DNA of 64,000 nt from the NCBI GenBank assembly GCA_963759125.1, contig CAVWXN010000005.1, positions 806,001-870,000 of the forward strand, written 5' to 3'. Numbering within the stretch: position 1 is the first letter of the stretch; each line of letters opens with the position of its first letter. Of this stretch, positions 43,741 to 53,105 are shown in pieces. The DNA comes from JABDQA01 sp963759125. Its GTDB lineage: Bacteria > Desulfobacterota > Desulfobulbia > Desulfobulbales > Desulfocapsaceae. Made by a program: the position numbers and the translations under genes. The notes beneath the pieces were generated by a model. The model saw nothing but the letters and a program-made list of their open reading frames with translations, was not told where the DNA came from and ran no database searches.

Positions 43741-44682
43741 ATGGCTTTGACTCCCGAGGACATTACCCAGAAATCCTTCACCACCCGGTTCAGGGGTATT
43801 GACCCTGAAGAGGTAAAGGAATTTCTTGAGCTTGCGGCTGCCCAGATGGCTGAACTGCAGGAGCGGCTCAGGCAGCAGAGCAAAAAGATTGGCGAGCAGG
43901 ACAAGGAACTGGAACTGGCTGCCGATGACAAGAAATCGTTCGAAGATGTGCTCGATGTCTTCAAGAAAAAAATCGAAACGCTCTCCAAAGAACTCGGTGA
44001 AACCAAACAGCGTGACGAGAAGCGGGCGGAAGGATTGGAGCGGCTCAAACGACTGGTTGAAGGGCTGCAGCAGGAACGGGACAGTCTGAAATCCGAGCTC
44101 AGCCGTGCTCAAGTTGCGCTGTCTGAAGCCGAGAGTAAATCGAGAATGTCCCAGGCCGCTGTTGAGGGGCTGCGCAACAAGATCGTGGTGATCGAGGCCG
44201 AAAAGTCAGAACTGCTGGCTGAAACAGAGCAGTTTCAGATGACGATCGCCGAGACCCGGCATCACTCCGATGAGTTCATGGAAGAAAGCAGACGGCAGGC
44301 GGAACAGATCACGGCCGTCGCCAGAGAGGAAATAGCACAGCTGCGAGACCGGGCAGCGGAGGAGTTGATAGGGCTCAGAGAGGATATTGAAAATCTCAGT
44401 GTGCAGCGCCGACAGCTGCAGACTGATCTGCGGGAACTTCTCCATGCGCACCTGGACAGGCTCAGTGAATATTCTACCGGCACTGCCGGTCCCAGCAGGT
44501 CTGAATACGACGATCTGTTCCAGAAAATTGATTTTACTGAACTGTCCGAGTTCGAAGAAAATCAGGCGTCCGGCGAGACGCTTTTAAGCCCTCCAGGGGA
44601 TGAAGTGCATCCCGAGGAGAGCGAAGAGATCCTGCGATCCAAACTGAAAGACGGCGGTATTGCCTATCTAAGCGACGAATAG
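43741..44682 (+). CDS. DivIVA domain-containing coiled-coil protein
   Basis: This 313-residue protein starts with the DivIVA membrane-curvature domain (MALTPEDITQKSFTTRFRG, then GIDPEEVKEFLEL) and continues as one long coiled coil to about residue 250, followed by an acidic tail. DivIVA proteins mark negatively curved membrane at poles and septa. The upstream frame extends to 43699, but the ATG at 43741 matches the family start and has GGAG upstream. The YggT-DivIVA-YggU order supports a cell-division or polar-organisation role. Confidence 0.88.
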   Translation: MALTPEDITQKSFTTRFRGIDPEEVKEFLELAAAQMAELQERLRQQSKKIGEQDKELELAADDKKSFEDVLDVFKKKIETLSKELGETKQRDEKRAEGLERLKRLVEGLQQERDSLKSELSRAQVALSEAESKSRMSQAAVEGLRNKIVVIEAEKSELLAETEQFQMTIAETRHHSDEFMEESRRQAEQITAVAREEIAQLRDRAAEELIGLREDIENLSVQRRQLQTDLRELLHAHLDRLSEYSTGTAGPSRSEYDDLFQKIDFTELSEFEENQASGETLLSPPGDEVHPEESEEILRSKLKDGGIAYLSDE

Positions 44683-44684
44683 AG

Positions 44685-44984
44685 GTGCAATCGATTATCG
44701 GCAGGTCAAAGCATGGCTATCCGACTCTGGATGTGTATGTCCAACCACGTTCTTCAAGGAACAGATGCTGCGGACAGCATGAACACTGCTTGAAGCTTAT
44801 GGTAACTGCGCCGCCGGTCGACGGCAAGGCCAACAAGGCGGTAAAGGCCTATCTGGCCGAGCTGTTCGAGGTGAAATACAACACCATCGTTCTGGCAGCC
44901 GGTGAGCATGCCAGGCGAAAAACATTCTACTTCAAATCATTATCAGAAGAATCACTGGCCGATCGGCTGCATTCTCTTCTCTGA
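44685..44984 (+). CDS. DUF167/YggU (UPF0235) family protein
   Basis: This 99-residue protein has the DUF167 core: LDVYVQPRSSRN, then LMVTAPPVDGKANKAVKAYLAE and the strand VLAAGEHARRKTFYF. The biochemical function of the family is unknown. The start is a GTG two bases after the divIVA stop, so translation is probably coupled. The ORF ends 46 bases before the TIM-like gene. Confidence 0.85.
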   Translation: MQSIIGRSKHGYPTLDVYVQPRSSRNRCCGQHEHCLKLMVTAPPVDGKANKAVKAYLAELFEVKYNTIVLAAGEHARRKTFYFKSLSEESLADRLHSLL

Positions 44985-45030
44985 GAATCATGCTCACTTC
45001 CCTGACGGCCATAGACGGGAGCACGGCCCT

Positions 45031-45759
45031 ATGAAGAAGCGGGATACCTCTCAGACCCGGCGTTTAATTATCGGCAACTGGAAATGTACAAAGTCCATTG
45101 CTGAAGCGCGTACCTGGATCGACACCTTCAGGCGGGGCTATATACCGGTTGACGATGTGGAGGTGGTGATAGCACCTCCTTTGATAGTGCTGGCCAAGCT
45201 CGCCGATTATCTTGAAGAGGCAGCCCTGGAGCAGTTCTCGCTGGCAGCCCAGGACGTTTCACCTTTCCCTCTTGGAAGTTACACCGGGGCGACGGCGGCT
45301 GACATGCTGAAAGGGATCTGCCGCTATGCCATCGTCGGCCACTCCGAGCGCAGGCGATATTTTCATGAGACGGCCCAGGATGTGGTCAACAAGGTAAGCG
45401 AGGCGGCCGACGCCTCCATAGCCCCAATCATATGTGTCGATGAAAAAATTGCGATGTCGCAGCTCACGGCCTTAAGGGATATAGATTGCGACAGCATGAT
45501 CATCGGCTACACACCAGTCGATGCCGCGAGTTATCGGGAACCCCTGAATCCTGAAAAAATCGCAGAAATCGCCGGCTTTATCTCCCAAGTATTTCCGACA
45601 CGTCCGATTATCTATGGAGGCAGCGTCGATACCAGGAATTACCATCATTATCTCTCCATTGAAGGGGTTTCCGGATTGTTTTTGGGCGCTGCCAGTCTGC
45701 AAGCCGAATCATTTTTAGAAATAGTCCGGGCCTTTCAGGAGAAAGCGCCGGTCGCCTGA
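45031..45759 (+). CDS. Triosephosphate isomerase homologue lacking the catalytic glutamate
   Basis: This 242-residue TIM-barrel protein keeps several hallmarks of TpiA: IGNWKC (Asn16, Lys18), YAIVGHSERR (His104, Glu106), the phosphate loop IIYGGSVDTRN and LFLGAASLQAESF. The loop-6 signature AYEPVWAIGTG, which holds the catalytic base, reads GYTPVDAASY, so the Glu position is Thr161 (codon 45511-45513), and the loop is altered. It is either an inactive or re-purposed paralogue, or an isomerase with an unusual base. The ATG at 45031 has GGGAG 9 bases upstream. It lies directly before dnaG. Confidence 0.8.
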   Translation: MKKRDTSQTRRLIIGNWKCTKSIAEARTWIDTFRRGYIPVDDVEVVIAPPLIVLAKLADYLEEAALEQFSLAAQDVSPFPLGSYTGATAADMLKGICRYAIVGHSERRRYFHETAQDVVNKVSEAADASIAPIICVDEKIAMSQLTALRDIDCDSMIIGYTPVDAASYREPLNPEKIAEIAGFISQVFPTRPIIYGGSVDTRNYHHYLSIEGVSGLFLGAASLQAESFLEIVRAFQEKAPVA

Positions 45760-45774
45760 GCCACGAGCCTTATA

Positions 45775-47583
45775 ATGCGCAATGCCGATTCATGGGAAGA
45801 GGCCAAAAACCTCGTAAAAGAGCGGGCGGACATCGTTGAGATCGTCCGCGAGCACGTTGATCTCAAACGCAGTGGTTTCCGGTTCCTGGGCTCCTGCCCG
45901 TTTCATCAGGAAAAAACCCCTTCATTCACGGTACATCCGGATCAGCAGTTCTACCACTGTTTTGGCTGCAAGGCGTCGGGAGATGTGTTTTCGTTCATGA
46001 TGGAATATCACCAGATGGATTTCACCGAGGCGCTGAAGAGTCTGGCCCAGCGGTATCAGGTAGATCTGCCTGAGAAGAAGCGTTCTGCGGCCGAGATCGA
46101 ACAGGAAAAACGGCGCCAGAAAATGTATGGTTTGAACCGCAAGGCGGCGGAGCTCTTCCATGATTTCCTGATGCACCACAAAGGGGCTGCAGCGGCCCGC
46201 GACTATCTGGCCCGAAGAGGGATACCTCAAGAGATACAAAAACGCTACCAGCTCGGCTATGTGCCACCCGTAGAGTCTGGGGGATGGAACTTTCTTGGTT
46301 CCCGGTTAAGCGATGATGAGCGCAACCTTGGTATCGAAACAGGTTTGCTGGTCAGCAAGGAAAAAAGCAGGAGTTATGATCGATTCAGGGATCGGGTTCT
46401 TTTTCCCATCTCCGATACCCGTGGGCAGGTGTGCGGATTTGGCGGCCGAATACTTGGCGACGGCGAACCGAAATATCTCAATTCTCCTGAAAGTCCAGTC
46501 TATAACAAGAGCAGGATGCTGTTCGGGCTCTATCAGCAGCGGGAGCCCATTCGCCGGCAGAGAAAGGCTGTCCTGGTTGAGGGCAACTTCGATCTTCTCG
46601 CCCTGGTGGCACGGGGCGTCGATTTGGCGGTAGCACCACTGGGCACGGCTTTGACCAAAGAACAGCTACGTCTGCTCAAACCGCTGGTTGACGAGGTTAT
46701 CCTGCTGTTCGATGGGGATGAGGCCGGTATGAAGGCAGCTGAACGATCGGTTCCGCTTTTTCTGGCCGAGCAGATGAGCGGCCGTGTCGCCCTGTTGCCT
46801 GAAGGGCACGATCCCGACACCTTCATCGGTGAATTTGGTGTTGCCGGCCTGACGGAAGTCCTCGATGCTGCCGGGCCTCTGCCGGAATTTGCCCTGCAGC
46901 AGTTCAGCAGCCGACACGGAGAAACCCTGGACGGCAAGTTCAGGATCATCGATGAACTGCGCCCCCTGATCGGAGCTGCTGTTTCACCGGTGCAGCGTGA
47001 CACGATGGTGCGCCACTTCGGCTCGGTGCTGGGCCTCGATACCGATCGTTTGCTGGCCGAGTTTGCGCCGGCTAACAGCCCCTCGAAGCAGAACCCGGCA
47101 ATAACCCGGCGACCCCAAGTTACCAGCTCCAAGTCGGGACTGGACGGTGCTTTGAGGAGCGTCGTCGGTTTCATGGTCAAAAATCCGCACTGTTTCGATC
47201 AATTGCTGGCCCATGAGATTGACCAGGTGCTGGCCGGGACGGCGGGTGAAATGATCTGCCTGCAGCTCAAGTCAATGTTAGCCGACAGGGGAACCTTAGA
47301 GCTCGACCCGGAAGAGCTGTTCAGTGAGCTGCCAGCCGGCGAGGAACGGACTCTGGTGGCTTCGATACTTACAGACGTGTCTGTCGATGATGATCCTGAA
47401 GCGAGCGCATCGTCCGACCTGCTCGAAGAAGTGTTGAAGTGGCTGGACCGTCAGCGACTGAAGCGACGCTCTGAAGAGCTGATGCACAAAATCAGGGAAG
47501 CCGAGAGTCTGAAGGATGCCAATCTGTTGAATGCATTATTGCTGGAAAAGATGAGGGTCGACGGGGACCTGAAAAACTCCTGA
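45775..47583 (+). CDS. dnaG: DNA primase
   Basis: This 602-residue protein has the DnaG layout: a CHC2 zinc-binding domain (SCPFHQEKTPSFTVHP, then FYHCFGCKASGDVF), the RNA-polymerase core with RDRVLFPISDTRGQVCGFGGR, and the TOPRIM motif LVEGNFDLLALVARG with DGDEAGMKA. The C-terminal helicase-binding region is present but poorly conserved. It makes RNA primers for replication. It is followed by rpoD after 205 bases, as in the macromolecular synthesis operon; rpsU, usual in front of dnaG, is absent here. Confidence 0.96.
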   Translation: MRNADSWEEAKNLVKERADIVEIVREHVDLKRSGFRFLGSCPFHQEKTPSFTVHPDQQFYHCFGCKASGDVFSFMMEYHQMDFTEALKSLAQRYQVDLPEKKRSAAEIEQEKRRQKMYGLNRKAAELFHDFLMHHKGAAAARDYLARRGIPQEIQKRYQLGYVPPVESGGWNFLGSRLSDDERNLGIETGLLVSKEKSRSYDRFRDRVLFPISDTRGQVCGFGGRILGDGEPKYLNSPESPVYNKSRMLFGLYQQREPIRRQRKAVLVEGNFDLLALVARGVDLAVAPLGTALTKEQLRLLKPLVDEVILLFDGDEAGMKAAERSVPLFLAEQMSGRVALLPEGHDPDTFIGEFGVAGLTEVLDAAGPLPEFALQQFSSRHGETLDGKFRIIDELRPLIGAAVSPVQRDTMVRHFGSVLGLDTDRLLAEFAPANSPSKQNPAITRRPQVTSSKSGLDGALRSVVGFMVKNPHCFDQLLAHEIDQVLAGTAGEMICLQLKSMLADRGTLELDPEELFSELPAGEERTLVASILTDVSVDDDPEASASSDLLEEVLKWLDRQRLKRRSEELMHKIREAESLKDANLLNALLLEKMRVDGDLKNS

Positions 47584-47671
47584 TCCCCGAAGATGCGGCA
47601 TCGACTAGCGCAATACCCTGAGTTGCCGCCAATCGGTTGCCATAAATCGGTGGTTGGGATGCGATGATAGA

Positions 47672-47701
47672 TTGATTTTATCGAATCAATACTCTAATAA
47701 T
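47672..47701 (+). promoter_or_regulatory. Possible promoter and operator in front of rpoD
   Basis: TTGATT (47672-47677) and AATAAT (47696-47701) are separated by 18 bases in the dnaG-rpoD gap. The -35 lies in a perfect inverted repeat ATTGATT-N6-AATCAAT (47671-47690). An internal promoter for rpoD would be expected here; the repeat could be a repressor site. Confidence 0.35.
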
Positions 47702-47788
47702 GGAAATATTTCAGACCGGATAATATCGATTGTCTCATTGCTTGGATTACAGCACAGGTTCGGTTTCGATTGATACAGGGTATGGACA

Positions 47789-49438
47789 ATGGCTGCGAAT
47801 GAATATAAAGAGCATGGCCCGGAAGAGTACGATTCCGATGAAGAAAGTTACGTTCAGGAAGATGACAACAACCTCTGGGATTTGACCGGAATTTATTATG
47901 CCGGAGAAGAGGAGGCAGAGGTGCTGCCTGAAACGGTGACGGAAGACCGCAGGTCGAGTAAAAACGACCGGCGTAGCGGCCCGTTCACCGATCGTCGCCG
48001 CGGGGACCGCAGACGCCGGCGCATCTCCCGCTCCTCTGACAGGGAGAGCGGCCAATCAGCCGATCCGATGAACATCTACCTGCGAGAGATGGGCAGCCTG
48101 AAGCTGCTGAGTCATAAAGAGGAGCTCGAGCTTGCCAAGATGGTCGAGGAAGGCAAGTTCCGTGTTCAGAGCGCGGTTCTCTCCGTGCAACTGGCACTGC
48201 CTGTCCTGCAAGAGCTGATTTCAGACCTTCAGGAGGGCTCCCTCCAAGTCCACCAGGTGTTGCTCGGTATCGCCGAAGACCGACCGGACCAGATAAAGAG
48301 CGAGACCGACAAGCTGATCAGTTGCTTCGAGAACGCCGTTGCTCTTGACAGGAAAAGAGAAATGCTCATTGGCGAGCTGGCGGAGGCCCATGAGAATGAG
48401 CATTACGATGATCTCCGCGGCCGAATCCTGGCCATCGGCGGGGAGATCGCCCTGCTGTTCTCCGACAAACTGATCTGTCAGGAATGCATCGGCTCCATGG
48501 CCACCGCCATCGAGGAGTTATCCCGACGCTTCAGACAGGTGCTGGTCAGGGTAATGAAGGATGCCAAGCTATCACTGATCGAGCAGAATGATCCAGCCTT
48601 TGTCCGGGCCGTGGAGGCCCAGGTAAACCGGCAGTTTATGATCGAGGCAGGAGTCGACGGTCAAGCCTTGAATTTTATCAATGCAGAGATCGAGGCCGGT
48701 CGGGAAATAACTCGATATGGCAAGGAATCTCTGGTGCGGGCCAACCTGAGGCTGGTTATTTCTGTATCCAAAAAATTTGTCAACCGGGGCCTGCAGTTTT
48801 CAGATCTCATCCAGGAAGGTAATATCGGCCTGATGAAGGCGGTGGACAAGTTCGATTATCATCGTGGTTATAAGTTCAGTACCTATGCGACCTGGTGGAT
48901 CAGACAGGCGATAACCCGTGGCATTGCCGACCAGGGCAGAACCATCCGGTTGCCGGTCCATATGATTGAAACCATCAATCGGCTGTTGAGGGTGTCAAAA
49001 GAATTTCTCATCGAAGAGCACCGGGAACCGAGCCCGGAAGAGATGGCGCAGCAGCTCGGAACCGAAGTCGGCAAGGTGAAGAGTGCCCTGAAAATTGCCA
49101 AGGATGCGATTTCGCTCGATACTCCGATCGGCGACGACGGTGAAACCTTTCTCGGCGATTTCATCGAAGACCATGACCGACCGGGTCCCCACGACGTTTC
49201 CATTACCGCCAGTTTGAGCGAGTGCTTGAATCAGGTCATGTCCACCCTGACGCCGAGGGAAGCAAAGGTACTAAAAATGCGCTATGGAATCGACGTCGAA
49301 TATGACCATACGCTTGAAGAGGTAGGGAAATGTTTCGCGGTTACCCGGGAGCGGATCAGGCAGATCGAAGCCCAGGCAATCCAGAAACTGAAGCATCCCT
49401 CCCGTATCGAAGAACTCAGGGTGTTCATGACCGATTGA
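47789..49438 (+). CDS. rpoD: RNA polymerase primary sigma factor (RpoD, sigma70)
   Basis: This 549-residue protein has region 1.2 (DPMNIYLREMGSLKLLSHKEE) and a non-conserved region of about 150 residues. Regions 2.1-2.4 follow (RANLRLVISVSKKFVNRGLQ, then DYHRGYKFSTYATWWIRQAI), then region 3 and region 4 with the -35 helix-turn-helix (TLEEVGKCFAVTRERIRQIE). Region 1.1 is not recognisable: residues 1-90 are acidic and then strongly basic (NDRRSGPFTDRRRGDRRRRR). It directs transcription of housekeeping genes. GGG at the right distance precedes the ATG. Confidence 0.96.
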   Translation: MAANEYKEHGPEEYDSDEESYVQEDDNNLWDLTGIYYAGEEEAEVLPETVTEDRRSSKNDRRSGPFTDRRRGDRRRRRISRSSDRESGQSADPMNIYLREMGSLKLLSHKEELELAKMVEEGKFRVQSAVLSVQLALPVLQELISDLQEGSLQVHQVLLGIAEDRPDQIKSETDKLISCFENAVALDRKREMLIGELAEAHENEHYDDLRGRILAIGGEIALLFSDKLICQECIGSMATAIEELSRRFRQVLVRVMKDAKLSLIEQNDPAFVRAVEAQVNRQFMIEAGVDGQALNFINAEIEAGREITRYGKESLVRANLRLVISVSKKFVNRGLQFSDLIQEGNIGLMKAVDKFDYHRGYKFSTYATWWIRQAITRGIADQGRTIRLPVHMIETINRLLRVSKEFLIEEHREPSPEEMAQQLGTEVGKVKSALKIAKDAISLDTPIGDDGETFLGDFIEDHDRPGPHDVSITASLSECLNQVMSTLTPREAKVLKMRYGIDVEYDHTLEEVGKCFAVTRERIRQIEAQAIQKLKHPSRIEELRVFMTD

Positions 49439-49536
49439 TACTTTTGTCATAACCACCAGGTACAATCTGTCATCTCAGACAATGGTCGAACTGAGCAAGA
49501 CAACCCTAATCGATACGCAAGGAAGTTCCCTCCACC

Positions 49537-50667
49537 GTGCCCGCGTCAGCGAATGTCGAAACTATCAGAGACTGGATAGGCCTGAGTCTTGTCCACGGCG
49601 TCGGGCCCAATCTGTTTTACCATCTGGTCAACCGGTTCGGTTCACCGACCGAGGTATTAAATGCACCCGGCTCAGTGGCAAAGGAGATTCGCGGTCTGCG
49701 ATCCGGGTATCTGGCGGAGTTGTCCGATACCGGTCGGCTGAGGAGAAAGGCGGAGCGGGAACTCTCAGAACTGGAGAGAATCGGCGCCAGAGCGTTGCTT
49801 CGAGACGAATCTGAATACCCTGAACTGCTGAAGCATATCGGACAGCCGCCGCCGGTTGTTTATGTGCATGGCAGAAGATCGCTGCTTCACATGGACTCGG
49901 TGGCCATAGTAGGCTCACGGGCGGCAACCAGTTACGGCCGCAGGGTTTCCCGGACAATCGCCCGGGATCTGGCCTTGTCCGGACACTGTGTGGTCTCGGG
50001 GCTGGCTCTGGGTATCGATGCAGAGGCGCATGCGGGTGCTCTTGATGCCGACGGTGCCACTATCGGTGTGTTGGGCTGCGGCCTTGATGTGGTGTATCCA
50101 AGAGGGAATCAGCGCTTGTTTGAGCTGCTCAAGGAGTCCGGACTGCTGATCAGCGAATACCCGCTCGGGACACGGCCGGAGGGGTACAGATTCCCGGCTC
50201 GCAACCGGATAATTGCCGGTCTGAGCAGGGGAGTGGTGGTGGTCGAAGCTTCGAAAAAATCCGGGTCGTTGATCACCGTACAGTATGGTCTTGAGGGGGG
50301 GCGGGACATATTTGCGGTGCCTGGTCAGATAGATTCCCTCAAGAGCGCCGGGACTCACTGGCTGGTTCAGCAAGGTGCCTCGCTGGCAGTGTCGGCTGCT
50401 GACATCATTGAGCAATTGACCCTCGACCCAGGCTGCAGGACCGCCCAGAATGAAGATTGCAACGCTTCCCTGCCGAGGCTGAAACCGGAACTGAACCCGT
50501 TGTGGTCAATGATCGAACCATATCCCCAGCTCCGGGAAGTCCTGCTTCAGCGCTCGGGTCTCCTGCCCGCACAATTCAATGAAGCGCTGCTGGTTCTCGA
50601 ACTTGAAGGGTTGATTGAAACCTTACCTGGAGACAGGGTTCGAAAGTTAACAGACGGTAGCCAATGA
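49537..50667 (+). CDS. dprA: DNA processing protein DprA
   Basis: This 376-residue protein has an N-terminal helix-hairpin-helix/SAM-like region (WIGLSLVHGVGPNLFYHL), the Rossmann-like DprA core (VAIVGSRAATSYGRR, VSGLALGIDAEAHAGAL, GVLGCGLDVVYPRGN, SEYPLGTRPEGYRFPARNRIIAGLS) and a C-terminal winged-helix region. DprA loads RecA on incoming single-stranded DNA during transformation. Together with ComF it hints at, but does not prove, natural competence. The start is a GTG whose exact position is uncertain. Confidence 0.94.
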   Translation: MPASANVETIRDWIGLSLVHGVGPNLFYHLVNRFGSPTEVLNAPGSVAKEIRGLRSGYLAELSDTGRLRRKAERELSELERIGARALLRDESEYPELLKHIGQPPPVVYVHGRRSLLHMDSVAIVGSRAATSYGRRVSRTIARDLALSGHCVVSGLALGIDAEAHAGALDADGATIGVLGCGLDVVYPRGNQRLFELLKESGLLISEYPLGTRPEGYRFPARNRIIAGLSRGVVVVEASKKSGSLITVQYGLEGGRDIFAVPGQIDSLKSAGTHWLVQQGASLAVSAADIIEQLTLDPGCRTAQNEDCNASLPRLKPELNPLWSMIEPYPQLREVLLQRSGLLPAQFNEALLVLELEGLIETLPGDRVRKLTDGSQ

Positions 50668-50700
50668 CAGAGGTGTTGCCAGCCATAACGAGGATCTCTT

Positions 50701-51393
50701 ATGAACAGTGACATACTGATTGCCCCATCGATCCTGTCAGCCGATTTTTCACGGCTCGGAGAAGAAATTCAGGCCGTCGACAAAGGCGGGGCCGATGTAA
50801 TTCATGTGGATGTCATGGACGGGCATTTCGTTCCCAATATCACCATTGGCCCGCTGGTGGTAAAAGCCGCCCGGAAGGTTACAGATAAACCGCTCGATGT
50901 ACACCTGATGATCAGCGATGCAGACAGCTACATCGGCCAATTCATTGATGCCGGGGCAGACTGGATCACCGTGCACGTGGAGGCTTGCGGTCATCTGCAG
51001 CGGACCCTCACTCATATCCGTGAGCAAGGCTTGATGGCGGGGGCCGTTCTTAACCCGGCGACGCCTCTGGATACGCTGGAATACGTGCTCGACGATGTCG
51101 ATCTGGTGATGCTGATGTCGGTCAATCCCGGTTTTGGCGGTCAATCATTCATTCCCTCGACCCTGGAGAAGATCCGGCGGCTCAAAGCGATGATCGACAG
51201 CCGGGGACTCGAGATCGGCATCGAAGTCGATGGCGGCATAGGGCCCCAAACCATTGCCTCGGCCGCCGCTGCAGGGGCCAATATATTCGTGGCAGGCTCC
51301 GCCGTTTACGGCGGCGACTCTTATGAAGATTGTATTGGTGAACTGCGCTATCTGGCCGGTACAGGAACGAGTCCGATTATAGAGAGAGAATAA
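50701..51393 (+). CDS. rpe: Ribulose-phosphate 3-epimerase
   Basis: This 230-residue TIM-barrel protein begins IAPSILSADFSRLGEEIQAV and has the metal-binding HVDVMDGHFVPNITIG, DVHLMISDADSY, MSVNPGFGGQSFIP and EVDGGIGPQTI, all family signatures. It interconverts ribulose 5-phosphate and xylulose 5-phosphate in the pentose phosphate pathway. GAGGA precedes the ATG. A small AGCCG-AAACC-CGGCT hairpin separates it from pgi. Confidence 0.97.
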   Translation: MNSDILIAPSILSADFSRLGEEIQAVDKGGADVIHVDVMDGHFVPNITIGPLVVKAARKVTDKPLDVHLMISDADSYIGQFIDAGADWITVHVEACGHLQRTLTHIREQGLMAGAVLNPATPLDTLEYVLDDVDLVMLMSVNPGFGGQSFIPSTLEKIRRLKAMIDSRGLEIGIEVDGGIGPQTIASAAAAGANIFVAGSAVYGGDSYEDCIGELRYLAGTGTSPIIERE

Positions 51394-51439
51394 AAAAAGC
51401 CGAAACCCGGCTCACCATGCTGATAAGGGAGTATTGTCT

Positions 51440-53008
51440 ATGAAAACAGATGTGACCGAGAGTCGATCATGGCAGAAACTGCAGAAACTTGCTGAGAACC
51501 CCTACGATCTCGTCGCCCCCGGTGCCTTAGACGAAGACGGGAGAATAGGCACGATGATCTGCCAGGCGGCAGGTCTGCGACTCTTTTATGCCACCCAGCG
51601 GGTGGATAAGAGCGTGCTGGGGGCGTTCCAGGAGTTTGTCGACGAGCATCGTCTGGTTGAGCGCTTCAAGGAAATGAGAAGAGGGGCGGTAATCAATAAA
51701 ATTTTCGGCTGGGAAAGTGAGGACCGGCAGGTGCTGCACACTTCATCCCGGGACATTTTCACTAGTGAGCCTAAAGACCCCGCGTCTGCCAGACAGGCGA
51801 ACGAAGAGTTTAAGAAACTGCAAACCTTTCTCAGCGAGATGGACCGTCAGGGCAGGTTTACCACCATGGTCAATGTTGGCATCGGCGGCTCGGATCTGGG
51901 GCCCAGGGCCATCTACGAGGCCTTGAAGGCCTACAGTGTGGAAGGCCGCAAGGTGCATTTCATAGCCAATGTCGACCCCGATGATGCGGCCCAGGTACTG
52001 GACACGATTGATCCGGCCAAAACCCTGGTTACGGTGGTCTCAAAGAGTGGTTCGACTCTTGAAACGCGAACCAACGAGGAGTTGGTGCGATCCAAATTCG
52101 AGAGTGCGGGGCTCGATCCGGCCCGACACTTTGTTGCCGTTACCGGAAAAGGCAGCCCGATGGACAATCCCCAGAACTATCTGCGTTCGTTTTACATGTA
52201 CGATTATATTGGCGGCAGGTACAGCGTCACCTCCATGGTCGGCTGCGTCAGCCTTGGATTTGCACTCGGAGCTGAGGGACTGTCAGACTTTCTGAAGGGT
52301 GCGGCCGAGATGGATGAAGCCTGCGAGATCAACCAGGTTTCTGATAACATGGCCCTGCTGCTGGCCCTGCTCGGCATCTGGAACCACAATTTCCTGGATT
52401 ATCCGACCCTGGCAGTTCTGCCTTATAGCCAGGCGCTGCAAAGGTTTCCCGCCCATCTGCAGCAGTGTGACATGGAAAGCAACGGCAAATCGATCACGGT
52501 GGCCGGTCTGCCCGTATCGATGAAGACAGGTCCGGTGGTCTGGGGGGAACCGGGGACCAACGGCCAGCATGCGTTCTATCAACTGCTGCATCAGGGCACT
52601 GAAATAGTACCCGCCGAATTTATTGGCTTTGTCGACAGCCAGTATGGCAAGGACATAACGGTGGATGGCACCCATTCGCAGCAGAAGCTGCTGGCCAATT
52701 TGCTGGCTCAGGTCGTCGCTCTGGCAACCGGACGGGCACATGAAAATCCCAACAAGCGCTTCGGCGGCAACCGGCCGAGTTCGATGATCATTGCCAGGAG
52801 GCTCGACCCGCGCAACATGGGCCGACTCCTTGCCCTCTATGAAGCAAAGATAGTTTTCCAGGGATTTGCCTGGAAGATCAACTCATTTGATCAGGAAGGA
52901 GTGCAACTGGGCAAGGTCCTGGCCGGCCGCTTTCTGGAGCACATGAAGAGCAATAAAAAATGTGGTACTTCCATCGAAGAACAATTCCTCGAAGCGCTTG
53001 AAAATTAA
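51440..53008 (+). CDS. pgi: Glucose-6-phosphate isomerase
   Basis: This 522-residue protein has two SIS-type sugar-isomerase domains: MVNVGIGGSDLGPRAIYEAL, the phosphate-binding VVSKSGSTLETRTNEE, and the C-terminal GTHSQQKLLANLL, where the active-site His and Lys lie. It interconverts glucose 6-phosphate and fructose 6-phosphate. I start at the ATG at 51440 with AAGGGAG 8 bases upstream rather than the TTG at 51434. It forms a sugar-phosphate pair with rpe. Confidence 0.96.
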   Translation: MKTDVTESRSWQKLQKLAENPYDLVAPGALDEDGRIGTMICQAAGLRLFYATQRVDKSVLGAFQEFVDEHRLVERFKEMRRGAVINKIFGWESEDRQVLHTSSRDIFTSEPKDPASARQANEEFKKLQTFLSEMDRQGRFTTMVNVGIGGSDLGPRAIYEALKAYSVEGRKVHFIANVDPDDAAQVLDTIDPAKTLVTVVSKSGSTLETRTNEELVRSKFESAGLDPARHFVAVTGKGSPMDNPQNYLRSFYMYDYIGGRYSVTSMVGCVSLGFALGAEGLSDFLKGAAEMDEACEINQVSDNMALLLALLGIWNHNFLDYPTLAVLPYSQALQRFPAHLQQCDMESNGKSITVAGLPVSMKTGPVVWGEPGTNGQHAFYQLLHQGTEIVPAEFIGFVDSQYGKDITVDGTHSQQKLLANLLAQVVALATGRAHENPNKRFGGNRPSSMIIARRLDPRNMGRLLALYEAKIVFQGFAWKINSFDQEGVQLGKVLAGRFLEHMKSNKKCGTSIEEQFLEALEN

Positions 53009-53012
53009 GGGA

Positions 53013-53033
53013 ACCGCACTCCTCCGGAGCGGT
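53013..53033 (+). terminator. Hairpin after pgi, probable terminator
   Basis: ACCGC-(AC)-TCC pairs with GGA-GCGGT around a 3-base loop, immediately after the pgi stop, followed by an AT-rich, T-containing stretch. It is reasonable but lacks an uninterrupted T-run. Confidence 0.45.
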
Positions 53034-53076
53034 GAATCATTATTCATTTTCAAGGCCGAAACCGGTTGCTTTTTTG

Positions 53077-53105
53077 TTGACAAAAAGAACCCATAGTAAT
53101 ATCCT
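53077..53105 (+). promoter_or_regulatory. Candidate promoter of dsrABD
   Basis: A perfect TTGACA (53077-53082) and TATCCT (53100-53105) are 17 bases apart, giving a leader of about 190 bases to dsrA. A second, weaker set (TTGTTC at 53222 and TATATA at 53243, 15-base spacer) lies nearer the gene. A perfect GGCAATTGCC palindrome lies in the leader near 53200-53211. Confidence 0.45.
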
